Part shown: positions 35,737 through 48,027 of the stretch, piece by piece | How the letters are laid out: each line of letters starts with the position of its first letter | How positions within the stretch are numbered: position 1 is the first letter of the stretch | The notes under the pieces: model-generated | Seen by the model: the letters and a program-made list of their open reading frames with translations, nothing else | Database searches by the model: none | Told to the model about the DNA's origin: nothing | Program-made: the position numbers and the translations under genes | Origin: Parietaria judaica | Lineage: Eukaryota > Streptophyta > Magnoliopsida > Rosales > Urticaceae | Assembly (NCBI GenBank): GCA_954871525.1 | Contig: OX940865.1 | Location: forward strand, 6,014,001-6,078,000 | DNA: 64,000 nt | Reading direction: 5' to 3'

Positions 35737-36965
35737 TCACAGCCCGAGCCCGAACCCGAACCCAACAGACTGAGTCGGGTATCGTAACCCGTATTGATCC
35801 ACCGAATTGCTTGAAAACCCGTGAGTCAGCCCGCTCGAGTAGTTGTCGACCCGGTGCTGTGTCCGGAACCCGCTTTGAACTTCCTCTTCGGCTGAAACCG
35901 GGGTATGTTGCCCAGCCCGCTGTGAGGGGAACGTAGGCACATATGCGTCGTGCGTCTGATTAGGCGCGCCCGGAGCTGGTTCAGGCACCGGGTTGAGCCC
36001 GGCGAGAAGGGCCCAGTCGAAATTACCCGACCCGAGATTGAGCAGGCTCGCGAGCTTATCTTCGCCGTTGTTGTTGCTGCTCCCGTGAGCGAGAGCCCTC
36101 AAGGAATTGACGCGTGGCAGAGAAAAGTACCGGTCGTCGATAGCTGGTAGCGACTCGAGCACGTCGTCGAGACCGTGTGATGTCGACGTCGTTGACGATG
36201 GCGAGCCGTTGCTGTACTGCTCTCGACTCATCATCATCGCCGCTTTTGCCTGGCTCGAACCCGAGCTCTTCTTGTAAATTCGGCACAGAACCCAGTCGTC
36301 GAGCTGAACCAACAAGATTAAACCCTAATAAGTAAATTAGCTCAGACGGAATATAAAAGTCCGTATTGAAATGAGAAAATTTTATTTAAAAGTTTTTTCT
36401 TAATTGCCAATCGATTTTAAGATGAATCATTCTATTACCTTAGAAGAGCCCCGTTTCCGCGTGGGCTCGATAAGGCGGTACTCGTGCATGATCCAGTTCG
36501 TCTTGGTCCCCTTGGGCGCCTTTCCGACGTAAAACACCAACGCCTTCTTAATCCCGACTTTCCGCCCCTCCGTCATGATGATCTTGTCCGTCCCGGTCGC
36601 CTTCCAATACCCGGTCCCGGCTACTCGGTTGGGCCGCGACCCGTTCGGGTACTTCCGGTCCCTGGGGCTGAAGAAGTACCACTCCTTCTCTCCGAAGATG
36701 GCCTTGTCTGAACCAAACAAACGAAAATCACAGTCAATCAACACGATCAGATGATTATATATAACAAGAAGTAAATATAATAAGCGAGTGATTGATGATT
36801 ACTTGGAAGGACCCATGGATCGAACTTGTAGAGGTCGATCTCGGCGATGATCTGGAGGCTGAACTGGTGACCGGCGACTTTCCGGCATAAGTACTGGACC
36901 AGAAGCTCCTCGTCGGTGGGGAAGAACCGGAAGCCAGGTGGCAAGCTAAGCTCTGCAACACTCAT
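35737..36965 (-). CDS. NAC072-like: NAC domain transcription factor, NAC019/055/072 (RD26) clade (3 exons, 332 aa)
   Basis: This is a nuclear transcription factor of the stress-responsive NAC group. Exons read 36965-36803, 36707-36439 and 36303-35737; all introns are GT-AG (95 and 135 bp) with the same phases as the other NAC gene. NAC subdomains: [20 protein letters not shown] (A), [16 protein letters not shown] (B), [20 protein letters not shown] and [10 protein letters not shown] (C), [10 protein letters not shown] and [12 protein letters not shown] (D), [12 protein letters not shown] at 145-156 (E). The C-terminal activation half carries clade-specific pieces: [14 protein letters not shown], and [18 protein letters not shown], close to what I recall for RD26. 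Relatives mediate abscisic acid, jasmonate, drought and salt responses; the same role is inferred here. The chosen start [10 protein letters not shown] lies 88-97 bp downstream of a TATA box. The gene looks intact. Confidence 0.96.
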
Positions 36966-37052
36966 TCTCTCTGCTTTGATTTCTTTTTTCAATTTCTGAT
37001 TATTGATTTTCTTCTTCTTTTTTTTTTTTTTCATTTGAGGAGATCGTGGAGG

Positions 37053-37062
37053 TATATATATA
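37053..37062 (-). promoter_or_regulatory. TATA box of NAC072-like gene
   Basis: CTATATATATACC on the minus strand lies 88-97 bp upstream of the start codon at 36965. The expected transcription start, about 30 bp downstream, falls near 37025. That is after an in-frame ATG at 37034-37032 and so favours the 36965 start. Confidence 0.65.
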
Positions 37063-37151
37063 GGCGAGCGTGGTGGGAAGATAAGTACGGTCGTCCTTGT
37101 CTTACTATTGCAACTGGGACCCACTTAGGTTCGAGGCCTGTGATTGGTCGC

Positions 37152-37157
37152 CACGTG
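37152..37157. promoter_or_regulatory. Proximal G-box / ABRE core
   Basis: GCCACGTGGA about 190 bp upstream of the NAC072-like start codon and about 90 bp upstream of the TATA box. It is the consensus core bound by bZIP (ABF/AREB) and bHLH (MYC2) factors, which are known to regulate this NAC clade in Arabidopsis. Binding here is inference. Confidence 0.5.
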
Positions 37158-37627
37158 GATGAGAAGAAAGTGATTAAATGCAACGTTGATGTTTACACAA
37201 AATATCAGCTAAAATGGAGCCTCCAAGTGTATCTTATGCTCATTATTTCAGTCAGGAACTTATTATTATTACTATTATTAATTTTTTATTAAAGTATGAA
37301 ACTAATTAAGTGGATATGAAGACTTGACGTATGAAACAATCAATTAACTAATGATTTTAGGAGCTAATTTATTTTAAGTAGCTATGTTTTATGAGGAGAT
37401 AAAAAATACATATAGTTTATGAATTTAGGTTATATTAGAATATATATTGGTTTTTTTTTTGTTTTGACATAAAATGAAAGTTAAAGGTTGTAAATTAAAT
37501 AATGAAAAGGTTGGGTGAGGCCGACCTTATCCGGTGAGCATCGTACGGTCGCTCCGTTGCGGCTCCAGTGCATGAACCCTCGCCAAAAGCTTTATGCGGT
37601 GTTGGTGACTCAACGCCCTCTATTCGA

Positions 37628-37968
37628 CACGTGTCTTTTCTCCCCCATTGCTTCTAGAACCTCTTTTTTGTCGTTTTTCACTTGCTAGGAGGATAGCACA
37701 AGAGCTTCAAGTGATCACTTAATAAATGTGGGGCATACTGTAATTATTTACCCCGGTAGAAAAACCTATTATTAAATTAACTTCTCGAGAGGGCATTTTC
37801 GTAATTATAAAAGACACGGGGAGTTCGAAGTGGATATGTCTCACTTTATGTTCCATCGCAGCTTATAAAAATGTGGGGACGCTGTGGAAGCGGTTTTAAC
37901 GCGTGGGGTATATTAGGGCATTATGGTCCAAACTCCAAACATCGTCGGCGGACACGTGCCTCCACGTG
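37628..37968. promoter_or_regulatory. Distal G-box cluster upstream of NAC072-like gene
   Basis: Three CACGTG cores: GACACGTGTC (37628-37633), GACACGTGCC (37953-37958) and TCCACGTGGA (37963-37968). The last two are only 10 bp apart, one helical turn, the spacing seen in paired abscisic acid response elements. They lie 0.66-1.0 kb upstream of the start codon. Confidence 0.45.
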
Positions 37969-37969
37969 G

Positions 37970-39180
37970 ACTGCGTTTTCACTAGTTAGGCTGGATTTTT
38001 TTTGTCAAAACGCAGGACGGTGATTTCGAAAGAGACCACAAATTAAAAAGGATAAATGCGGCAAAAATATTTAAGTTAACACCGAGGGAAAATTGGGGTA
38101 GAGATGTACAATGTTTGGTCAACATTTTTTGGTATAAGTTCCAAGTGAAAATATGGTAACAATAATATTCAATGTTATATAGAGAGAGTTGATTGTGTAT
38201 TTAAAAAAAAATCTAAAATTTAAGTTAATTATTTAAAAAAATATTTTTAAAATAAATAATAATTTTTCTAAATTTTTGAATTATTACAAAAAATAAAAAA
38301 CAATTAAAATTACACTAGGAAATATTACACCAGGGGTGAAACTGAAACTGAGAATCATGATTTTAATCTTCTCCATCATGATCTTTAATTTCATTACTCA
38401 AAATTTGACTGAGTCTCGGTCTCACTTTGAAATCAACTCATTTTTTTTACTCGGCAACTAGAATAAATTTACGAAATTGAGTTACATCCGCGACAGAAAA
38501 AGCTTGGTTCTAACTTTTTCTTCCATTACACGGTCATGATTCATTTCTTCCATTACGTGGTCATGATTCCAAATATTCTAAGTAAAAGCTATATTTTTTT
38601 TATATATATATATATATATAGGACGAGCGGGGAAAAACCGGAAGCTAGGTCCAAATTTTCATCCAATATTATACATAAACCCATAAAAATAATAATAAAA
38701 AAAAAGATCATAATTTCTTGCTTTGTAATTTCCTGTTTTGTCACGTTTCTATAAAGTATATTGAAAAAATTTGTTTTTTTTTTTTTGCTTAGTGTGGCAG
38801 CCGTGTCAGTCAGAATAGAGTAAAAATATCGGAGGACCTTTTTTTTAATCAATGTGTAAAGCGCTTTAACAAGATAAATAATATAATTAGTCCTCACGAA
38901 CACCTCAAGTTTTTATCAACGATGGGAAGCACAAAACATTCTTATGGATTCCAGAGTATTACGTTATCACTTTTGTGAACCTTGAAATTCAGCTTAATGA
39001 TGTTTGAGTGTCTTTGATTATACTTTTTGAGCAAAAGATACAAAAAATTCGACTGGATTTTGTTGACGTGATTTCTCACCTCAACAATCACGAAATTAAA
39101 TGTGGAATTTTGATTTGAATTTGCTAATAAGATTAAGTGGATCTTGACATCCGCGTCGTCAATATTCCGAACATAAGAAG
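37970..39180. other. AT-rich intergenic DNA
   Basis: No gene was found. The stretch contains a short direct duplication of TTCTTCCATTACNNGGTCATGATTC (about 38518-38570) and a (TA)n tract at about 38600-38620. Confidence 0.45.
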
Positions 39181-39735
39181 AAAAAAAAGCGATAAAAACA
39201 CGAGGTTCGTCCCGATACAGTAGTCGACTACGTCCTCTGTAAGTTTATTGAATGTGAAACGACAAGGATCACATGCCGATTTAGATCGAGAAAAAGATGA
39301 AAAATAGTCAAAAAGTACAAATCCTCACAGCTCTCTATGATGATATTTGCATGTGTATAATCGTGTCTTATTTTTGTATTTATAGCCTTCCTCTTCTGCC
39401 TGTTGGAGCATGATTTTGAAAATGGTAGTAGTGGCTCCGAATTAGGTGATTGACCTTTTGTCGAGTTGACACGTGGTCCATTTCTTGTGAGAGTTGTGTT
39501 GCGTTGAACTTGACTTGGTTGAAAAGGTGGTTGGAACTTGGTCATGGCGTCTTTTCTAGTCGGGGGTTGATGACCGTTGAATGGAGCTTGACCAATTCTA
39601 CTCGGGTTCTTGTTGACTCTTTCAGTCCGGGGTCATGGATGGCTTTGGACCGAAGATCTTTTCGGCTATGGGCTTTGGATCTCTCCTTGGTGAGCCTCAA
39701 TCCATTTTCGTAGAGGCGCATTAGCATGAACATTT
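39181..39735 (-). mobile_element. Probable LTR relic
   Basis: This is a GC-richer block in AT-rich DNA. On the minus strand GGCTATAAATAC (about 39376-39387) is a TATA box, and ACGAGGTTCGTCCCG (39200) resembles the conserved ACGTGGTTCGGCC stretch of other LTRs in this window. Neither a partner nor clear ends were found. Confidence 0.4.
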
Positions 39736-42700
39736 CATTTACTTATATACTTTGATTTTATTTATTTAGATCGTAAATTTAATTAAAGTGAGTTTATCGT
39801 ATCTTATATGGAACGAATCTCCACCTCTAACAAATGGCACTTTGAAACACTTCAATTTTTCACCATTATATTTTATTTTGTATAGGATATTATATAATGT
39901 ACTTAGCATGACGACTAATAACACTATACTATGTAATGTATTTAATTAACGTCATTTTTGTATGGTGTAAATAATTAGATTGAATTAGTTATAATTATGA
40001 TTATATATAGAGCAACTCTTGGTTGCAGATTTGATTAAGAAGGATTCATAAGTCTATTAGATGTTGGATGTTTGAACCCAAAGAGTTTCTTTGAAATTAA
40101 ATTTAAAATATTAATGTCAATTTACCTTAATTTTTAGATATTCAGTCAATTATATTTAACTTTTTAAAAAATTAGTTATAACAAAACAATTATAACGGTA
40201 TTTATTCTTTTAAATAACAACGTAATAAAATATTAATCAATTACATTTCTAAAATATTTTATGTGAAGCTGTTAAAATAAAAAATATAAACACAAAATGA
40301 ATTTACAAAACGATTGGGAAAGCTACTTTATATTTTAAAAAGTTAAAATAGATAAAATAATTATTTTAAAATTGAATTTAAATTTATTTTTTTTTCACTT
40401 AAAAATTATGTATTTGTAGATTATAATTTAAATACTTTTACTGTAATTATATTAAATAAACAAAAATATTTATATTTTTTATCTCGTAATTTAATTTATT
40501 TATTTATTTACATCCCTACCTTCATAGTTTTTCCGTTTAATTTTGTAAAAGAATAAGAATAATTACATTATATGTAATTATCGATTCGGTTTTTTATCTC
40601 TAACTCTAAGCAGTCAATATTTTTCTATTTTAGTCTGCCAAAAATATTACGGTAACTTGATTAATAATGAAATTAATTAATACGTTTTTGTTTTTGTTTT
40701 TGTTTTTTTTTTTATTGCGAACGACTGCATGAGAAGAAAAAAAGTCACGAGTGATGGAGGAAAATAAATAAAAAAGGATAACGAACGTAAAAATTAAATA
40801 CAAATCATAATTCTCCAAGTGGGCCCTGCAGCATGGTGACGAGTCAGCAAAGTGATGTCAGCTTTTTATATTAGAATTATATTTTTGTGACACGTGGCAG
40901 TAATAGGAGTGGGAGTTTCTTTCACTCATCAACTACTTTGAGCTAGCTTACAAGCATAATTTTGTACGTGGAATTCGAAATATGCCTTTTTTAAGTGTAC
41001 ATCGTTGCTTGGTCAAAAGCTCTTGAGGTGGAGAGAACTCCATATTTCTATTTTTTTAATTTTTAGTTTTAATTATTGGGATTTTGAGCGTGGACATTTG
41101 TGGTTTGTTGGCGCTTTGCTTTTCGTTTAGGGGGTCAAGAAAAAAGGTTGGGAAAAATATTGGAATTTTGCTATCTCTAAAGGTCAAACCCGGCTTTTCG
41201 GATTAGGGTTCCGGACATTCAGTAATAAACATGACTAAATAACGGATAAAAACATTGAATGATCGTTACACAATCTGTAAAATCTACTAAAATGCAGTAG
41301 TATTTTGAGTTATCGATTCCGATGTCATTTGAAAGTAAATACCATAAATTTGGATAAAATTGAAATTGAATTATTCAAAAATTTAACATTTCCAAGAAAT
41401 AAATTTTGACTACGTCATTTCCAATGGTCTGATTTACTAGTTCTGTCACTTTATAGATGTTATCGATTTTGACCGGTACATTTTCACGGGTACATTGGTC
41501 ATCAAGGAGTATCAAAGCAATATAAATTATCATGTTAACACTATAAAATTATATACATATATATATATTAAATTTTAATATTTATTTGTATAATAATATT
41601 AAGACATAATAATAATTTTTATACGTCTTACAAGTATTTTATAAAATCTTAGAAGATATATATATATATCGATTTTGTTACTATGGAATACAGATACATA
41701 GTATGAATAATTATACTCGTATATTGTAAATCAGAACATTCCTACAAATTGAACTATTCTCAGCATTCTTTATTATTTATTATTGTAATTAATTAATTAA
41801 TGTACTCGAAATAGTAAGTCAGAGTCTTGGGATATATGAAATGGGTCAATTGTGTGTTAAATTGGGTTTGAAATACATGAGATTCTGTTTTCGCCACGTG
41901 CAGATTGGACAGCTGCTACGTGGCGTCATATCCATGGATGACCGTGGAACATGGACGGCTTAGGTTCTTTTTTATTTAATTATTAAATTAAAACTTTACA
42001 CCTGTCGTGGAAAATAATGATTTGGGCACCTACTTTTGCAATCAAGACCAGTAAAATTCAAAAAATGAGAAATTTAAATTAAAACATAAATTGTTTAAAA
42101 TATATCTAAAAAATAATTTTGAACTTTTGATATTGTGTTTGATCTAGTGATTTGGATGTCGTTTTGTTTTTATTATGTGATTTGTTCATAATTTAAGTGA
42201 ATAATCAAAGTATATGCCTCAAGAAGTAAATAGAGATTATTAAATTGCAATAAAGTCCATATCTTATCTGGTGTCACCTGTGATGCAACTCGTATGATTA
42301 TATATTATTTTATTTTATGTTTGGTTTGATTTGATCTGATCTGATTTGATATATATATATATATATATATCATCTTGAAATGTGTCATCAATCTAGCTAA
42401 ATGATACAATAAAATGGGAGAAATCTGGAATTTTTTAATTTATTATTATTATATGATTGCTTTGTGATCATGGTGTTGCTCTTATAATGTTGGACAACCA
42501 CTAATATTGTCGCTCATTAAGCTGCTAAATATACCTCTCTTTTTTTTAATACAAATGTCTTGGACCCTAATGAATATTTATTTTAATCTTAGATTTTTAA
42601 AATACTCGAGCATATGATAGTATCATTATGTAATGAGTTAATGCCTTAACTGGTAAGTTGTAACCTTTAACTAATCTAAGTATATATCAAAGCTTGATTA

Positions 42701-43356
42701 CGTGAGCATGAACTAAGATTAAGAGATCCTCAAATTTTGTTTTAGGGTTTAGAATTACTTCCGCACGGGTAGATTGTCCGTCCCGGCCTGTCCCGTAATT
42801 TTGGGGAGAGTACAGTTAAGGACGTGTTTATGGGCCAGTCCAAAATTAAGTTAGAAGTGGCAACCTTCCTACTTTATAAATAGTGATAGGTCGCTCGCCT
42901 CTAACTAACCTTATTAATACGGTTTATTATAATAAATATATCGTTGGTTTTTTATTTTATATTTTTACCGGATATAAATCGGATCCAAAATTTTGTTCAA
43001 ATTTGTATATACTCTAATGACTCTGAAATATAATTTTAAAATCAAGACCGCTGAATGTCAAGATCTAACGAATTCGATTAGAAAAAGAAATACAAAACGA
43101 AAACTGAATTTTAGTTCAGAAAAAGTCCAAAAACATAATCCATATCTTCAATTATGAATTTTTATAACAATTGGCAAAACCATAACCGGATTTTGATTTT
43201 GATTTTTTTAACCATATTAAGACCATTATCTCCACCCGTCGTTTATTAATTTATTTTTAAAAATATCAAACAATAATATGGAACAAGCGAGGCAAGCAAT
43301 TTGGGCCAGCCGGGCTAAATGCGCCTTTGCGCCCGCTTAGCGTGATGCCGCGCCAT
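39736..43356. other. AT-rich intergenic DNA
   Basis: No gene was found over 3.6 kb. There are isolated CACGTG motifs (one in GACACGTGGCAG at about 40891), short (TA)n tracts (about 42352-42370), and a T/A-rich low-complexity stretch at 40150-40500. A weak palindromic or repeat origin for parts cannot be excluded. Confidence 0.45.
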
Positions 43357-43364
43357 GGGGCGGT

Positions 43365-43547
43365 CCAAGGTATTAAATTTCTCGAATATCCATCGGCATG
43401 CCCATCGAAAATCTTTTTTCGAGGACATGCGAAACGATATATCCATCGACATATCCATCAATTTACCTATGAGATACCATTCGACAAGCGATATATCCGT
43501 AAAATGAAAAATGCGAAACGACATCGGCAAGCGGTATTTAAAACCTT
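43365..43547. mobile_element. hAT-like MITE (183 bp)
   Basis: Inverted ends CCAAGGTATTAAATT and, reversed, AAGGTTTTAAATACC. Flanks GGGGCGGT (43357-43364) and GGGGAGGT (43548-43555) match at 7 of 8 positions, fitting an 8-bp hAT duplication. The interior repeats CGATATATCC/CGACATATCC-like motifs. The ends resemble those of the element at 54832. Confidence 0.6.
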
Positions 43548-43559
43548 GGGGAGGTCAAT

Positions 43560-44722
43560 TTGACTTTCTTTAGTAAAATATTGAATGCTTGTTACATTCA
43601 AGATAACGTAAAGCTATCTACTACTGTTGTATTTATCCTCTAATTTACGTATATTAGTGTGACATTCGTGCACTTACGTTAAATTAATAATTTGATTTTG
43701 TATTGTTTCTTATGGTATAATATATTCTTATATTTTTGTCGTTCAAACGAACTTTTTTGCTTTGAACAATTGAAACGGTGAATACTACTTCTTTGACTCT
43801 CATTAAAAAGAGTGAGTTCTTTAAGGGAATAGAGTTTATTTAATCGAAATATTAAACTTAATTAAAGACCATGTACTAGCCGCAAAAACAAGTTCTTTAT
43901 TAGTTAATCATACTTAATAGTTAATATACTCACCTTTAACTACAAAATACTTAATATATTATTATAGATAATATCCATTAATGATTTTTCTTTCTTTCTT
44001 TTTTATTTATAAATAATTAATATTTATAATATTATAGTTTTACAGAAGACCCATCAATTTGTCATTTAGTTTTCAATTCTTACAATGCTACACACAGAAT
44101 CTATTCAAAGTTAGTAACTTCATTCTTCTTATTCCTTTTGATTCTTTCCTTTTTATTTTGCAAGAAAAGTGGAGAAGAATTAGAAGCGTTGAATATGAAT
44201 TTGGATTAGGATTACTAATATTGGCTAAAGAAAAAGATAAAGACAACATAATATCTTTTTATTCTTTTGGTTAAACATTTCTTAATCACTTTATTAAACA
44301 CGATGCGATCCAATTGTCTATGTGCGATGAATCCTAAATGCCTTGTTGGAAAAAATTGCATGGTTTTGGCATTTACCACAATGCTTTAATTTTTTAAATA
44401 AATAATAACATCAATATGGCACAATAACTTGTTGCTTTGAGTTACACGTTTTCTATTGTAATTGGATAGAGCTACAATTTGCTTTTAAATTTTAGTTGAA
44501 TTTAGCAAAAACAGAACAAAAATAGAAATAGACAAAATAAAGAAAAAGAAATAAAAGCTACGTGACTTTTAAAGTGATAAGCATCGCATGCTCTTAACTT
44601 TATGCCTTATATTTTGTATGGTTTCATAATATACAAAACTTGGTCAAAGTTTTCGATCGTAATTTTGAGTTACAAAGTCTACATAGGTACATAGTGTCCC
44701 TATATATTAATGGAGTAAATAG
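43560..44722. other. AT-rich intergenic DNA
   Basis: No gene was found. The 71-codon ORF at 44059 is Phe/Leu/Ser-rich without a domain and looks like chance. Confidence 0.45.
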
Positions 44723-44731
44723 CACTAATTG

Positions 44732-45231
44732 TAAGGGGTGTGAATAAAACTCGGATCGAGTTAACCGAATCCGTATCCGATTTTGAAATAAGAATCGGAA
44801 TTCGAATCCGTATCCAGATTTAGGATATGTATATCCGGATCTAGGTTAAAACCGGATTCAGATACCGAATAATACTTCTTAAAATTCTGGATATCTGGTA
44901 TCCGATTTTACAATTAATTAATTAATTAATTAACTCTTTAACAATTTAGGGTTGTACGGTTTTTTGGTGGTCGAGAGTATGGGATGTATGATTTTTTTGG
45001 TGGTTGAGACAATGACAAGGTATGTACTAGATTTGTATGATTTTTATTTTTTTAGTGGTAGAGACAATCTACTTTTTTTTTTTTTTTAAAACCGCGTTCG
45101 GATACTAAAAACGGGTTTTGAAAAAGAAAAGAAAAAAGGTATCCGGATAGTGATTTTTGAGCATCTTGATTCCGGATCCGGACACCGCATAGTGCAATAA
45201 AACTGGATATCCTATCTGATTACAACCCTAA
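44732..45231. mobile_element. hAT-like MITE with GGATATCC/CCGGAT-rich interior (500 bp)
   Basis: Inverted ends TAAGGGGTGTGAATAA and, reversed, TTAGGGTTGTAATCAG. The flanks CACTAATT and CACTAATA (44723-44730, 45232-45239) match at 7 of 8 positions. Variants of GGATATCCGGAT and CCGAATCCG recur at both ends, as subterminal repeats do. Non-coding. Confidence 0.6.
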
Positions 45232-45240
45232 CACTAATAG

Positions 45241-45599
45241 TCCAACACCTTTGAGTATTTCTTTATTTCATATCGAATTGTCTTAAAACTTTTTTTTTCT
45301 TTTCAATTTTGTCATTCCGACTTAGTTTAAGAATGCTTGAAGCACAGTGGGTACCAGACTCGATGACATCTTGAGCTTCGGGGAGAGTATGTTCCAACAT
45401 ATGAGAGGAAGATTAAAAGTAGAAATATGAATGATTGACGGTGAATAAAGTTTTTTTTTTTTTTTTAAGTCTTAAATAATGCCCTATGTGTTGCTGATCG
45501 AATGCGAACATATCGACCCTAAATTCGGGGATAGAAACTCATAGGGCAACAAAGTCGGGGTTGATATGACCGAGATCGTAGTTACTATGTCCGACTCTG
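45241..45599. other. Spacer
   Basis: Nothing identifiable was found; it contains T-rich homopolymers at about 45289-45300 and 45451-45466. Confidence 0.4.
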
Positions 45600-45850
45600 G
45601 GGTTTACGATCACCGACTTCAGACATAGCAACATCGACGGAGATTGTAACACCGCGCTAGGGGTTACTAGCAACATCGAATTTGGTGATAGTAACCCTTA
45701 ATTCAGGGTTACAATGGCTGAATTTGATAGTGCCAGTAACCCGAGCTTGATGTTACAATTACTGAATTGGATGTTGCTAGTAACCCCCAATTCGAGGGCT
45801 TAAAACATCGACTTCGTAGTTACTATATCCGAATTCGGTGATTGTTCACT
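45600..45850. repeat. Degenerate 45-bp minisatellite with GTTAC...GTAAC units
   Basis: GTTAC recurs at 45663, 45708 and 45752 (spacing 45 and 44). Each is followed by an AATTTGGTGATAGTAACCC-like ending, and weaker copies flank on both sides. Each unit is itself partly palindromic (GTTAC ... GTAAC). No coding role is apparent. Confidence 0.6.
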
Positions 45851-45859
45851 TGGACATAG

Positions 45860-46518
45860 TAACATTGAAATCAGCTATAGCAACCCAGACTTTGTCATTA
45901 TCATCCTAATTTGCATGCGAACCTAAGCACATCCAAAATCGCTATATTTTTTACAATCCAATCGTATTATATCATAGAATCAATAAAGAACCCTAAAATC
46001 AAATGCAAGTACAAAATGGGGTCCCTAAAATCAAATGTGGGTACAAGCATAGAATGCTAAAATAGAAACCCTTAACAAAACAATGTACCTTGTATAAGGG
46101 TTCGAGAGACGGAATCGGGTTGGAATAAGGAGGTGTGTTGGAAGTTACTATTGAGGGTGCAAAGCTTCAGTGTTTGGTTTAGAGACAAAATGTTGAACCT
46201 TGAGGAGTCGTTGTTGGATGAGAGAGAAATGTAGAAGGCAAAATGAGAAACAAGCTATGAATATTACTATTTTTTTTTTTAATTTTTAAAACATTTACGC
46301 ACACTTTTCGATTTTGCCCAATATGTCTTGTTAGCTCATGAATTTTCCCAACTAAAATACATAATTAAAAGTTAAAAAAAAATTAGCCGTATAAGTTTGA
46401 TAATATGCCAATTATTAATGTGTGATATCGTTATCGCTCTTAAAACGTATTTTTGAATTTGTGCATTCATTATAGCCCAACTTATTATTTATCCATTAAA
46501 AAAACTGAACAATCTTAT
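45860..46518. other. Intergenic DNA
   Basis: No supported gene was found. A moderately GC-rich stretch (about 46060-46250) has no recognisable coding signal. Confidence 0.4.
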
Positions 46519-46527
46519 TATTTTTAT

Positions 46528-48027
46528 AGAAAACCTACTAAATGCCCAAAATACACCTAAAGTTTAAAGAAATGCTCATAGTTTCATAAAACTAGTTCAT
46601 ACTCATTAATAAAAAAATTTGGACCACATTAACCCTAAAATTAATTATAATGATTTATTTTCATATAATATTTATTAATTATATATTTTAATTTCAAAAT
46701 TACTTTTTTTTTTTCTATAATTATGATTGGCAATATCTACCTATTAATTAGGATATCATATAATTATGGTACTTTTAAAAAAATATCCTCATTATTGCCC
46801 GATATCAATTGATTCCACCTTCCGACCTACTTCTGTCAAACCTTCAATCTCTTCCCCGAACGGCCGAACCTTCAATCTATCACCCAATATCGATTTCTCT
46901 CCCTAAAACATTCAATCTCGTCGCTTTCTTCCATCGCCAAGTTCCATTCACGTTCTTCTGTCACACCGTCACGCCTCTCCGTCGCCCAAAAGGTTGTTCG
47001 CCAAGAAGCTCGATGGCCCAAAATATCGTTCGCCTAAAACCATCTCTTTCGCGAAAACCCAGCTCGATCACCCTTTGTTATAGTGATTTACTATTATAAA
47101 TTAGTAACTTAAATTACAATTGCATGTATAGTGATCTACTATTATAAATGTGTAACTTAAATTACAATTACAATTACCTGTATAAATTCGTAACTTAAAT
47201 TACAATTTCATATATAGTGATTTACTATTATAAATTCTTAAAAAGAGCTACTTTAAATGTAAATACCAGAACCAACTTGGATATGGTGATTTACTATTAC
47301 AATTTCGCAACTTAAATTATAATTACATTTTACTTCGTATTACAATTACTTTCATAGCATCTTATACAAATCCAGTATGGACATTTATCATTAAAAATAC
47401 GTAACTTAAGTTACGAATATGTTTCTTCGTAGTAAAAATATTTTTGTAACATCATGTACAACTCTATTATGGGAATTTACTATTAAAAATAAGCAACTTA
47501 AATTATAATGACATAGTTACGTATTAGAAGTATCTTATTAACTTCGAATAAAGGCTTATAATGGTCCAAAGAAGGCTTTCAATGGATCATTATCCCTCAA
47601 GCAATGAAAAATGACGGGAAAAATTGCAGAGAATTGATTTGAAATGTTGTTTCTAAAATACAGATTAATATGGGAAAAAAAATTCAAAAATAATATGGAT
47701 TAATAGGGACCAAAAATTCAAAAATAATATTTATTTTTAATCGTAAAAATATGGAGGATTATTTCGAAAAAGATTTGTTTAATCGTTAAAACAGGAAGGA
47801 TAAATATCAATTTATTTAATTTGCTACATTCAAGGAAATTATTTATTATTTATTTTAATTTAAAAAAACGAATTAAGATTAAACGCGGTTCAAAGTTAAA
47901 CGTGATTTAAAAATTAGAAGGGCATATTAGTCAATATTTCAATTGTTGTGTTTATTATTATCATAATTAGAAATGCGCATTTTTTTTAAAACCTTGAGTC
48001 ATAAATGAGAATTTGACTCATTTTTCC
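46528..48027. mobile_element. Non-autonomous Mutator-like element with GC-richer insert
   Basis: The left end (AGAAAACCTACTAAATGCCC, then AAGAAATGCTCATAG and TTTGGACCACATTAACCC) matches the right TIR of the element at 16921-17992. The right end, reversed (GAGTCAAATTCTCATTTATG, then CTCAAGGTTTTAAAAAAAAT), matches that element's left TIR. The two are related copies in opposite orientation. Flanks TATTTTTAT and TATTTAAAT agree at 7 of 9. The insert at about 46805-47095 is CT- and GC-richer with a 96-codon ORF I cannot identify. It is followed by imperfect repeats of TAGTGATTTACTATTATAAA and AACTTAAATTACAATT (47078-47500). Confidence 0.7.
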
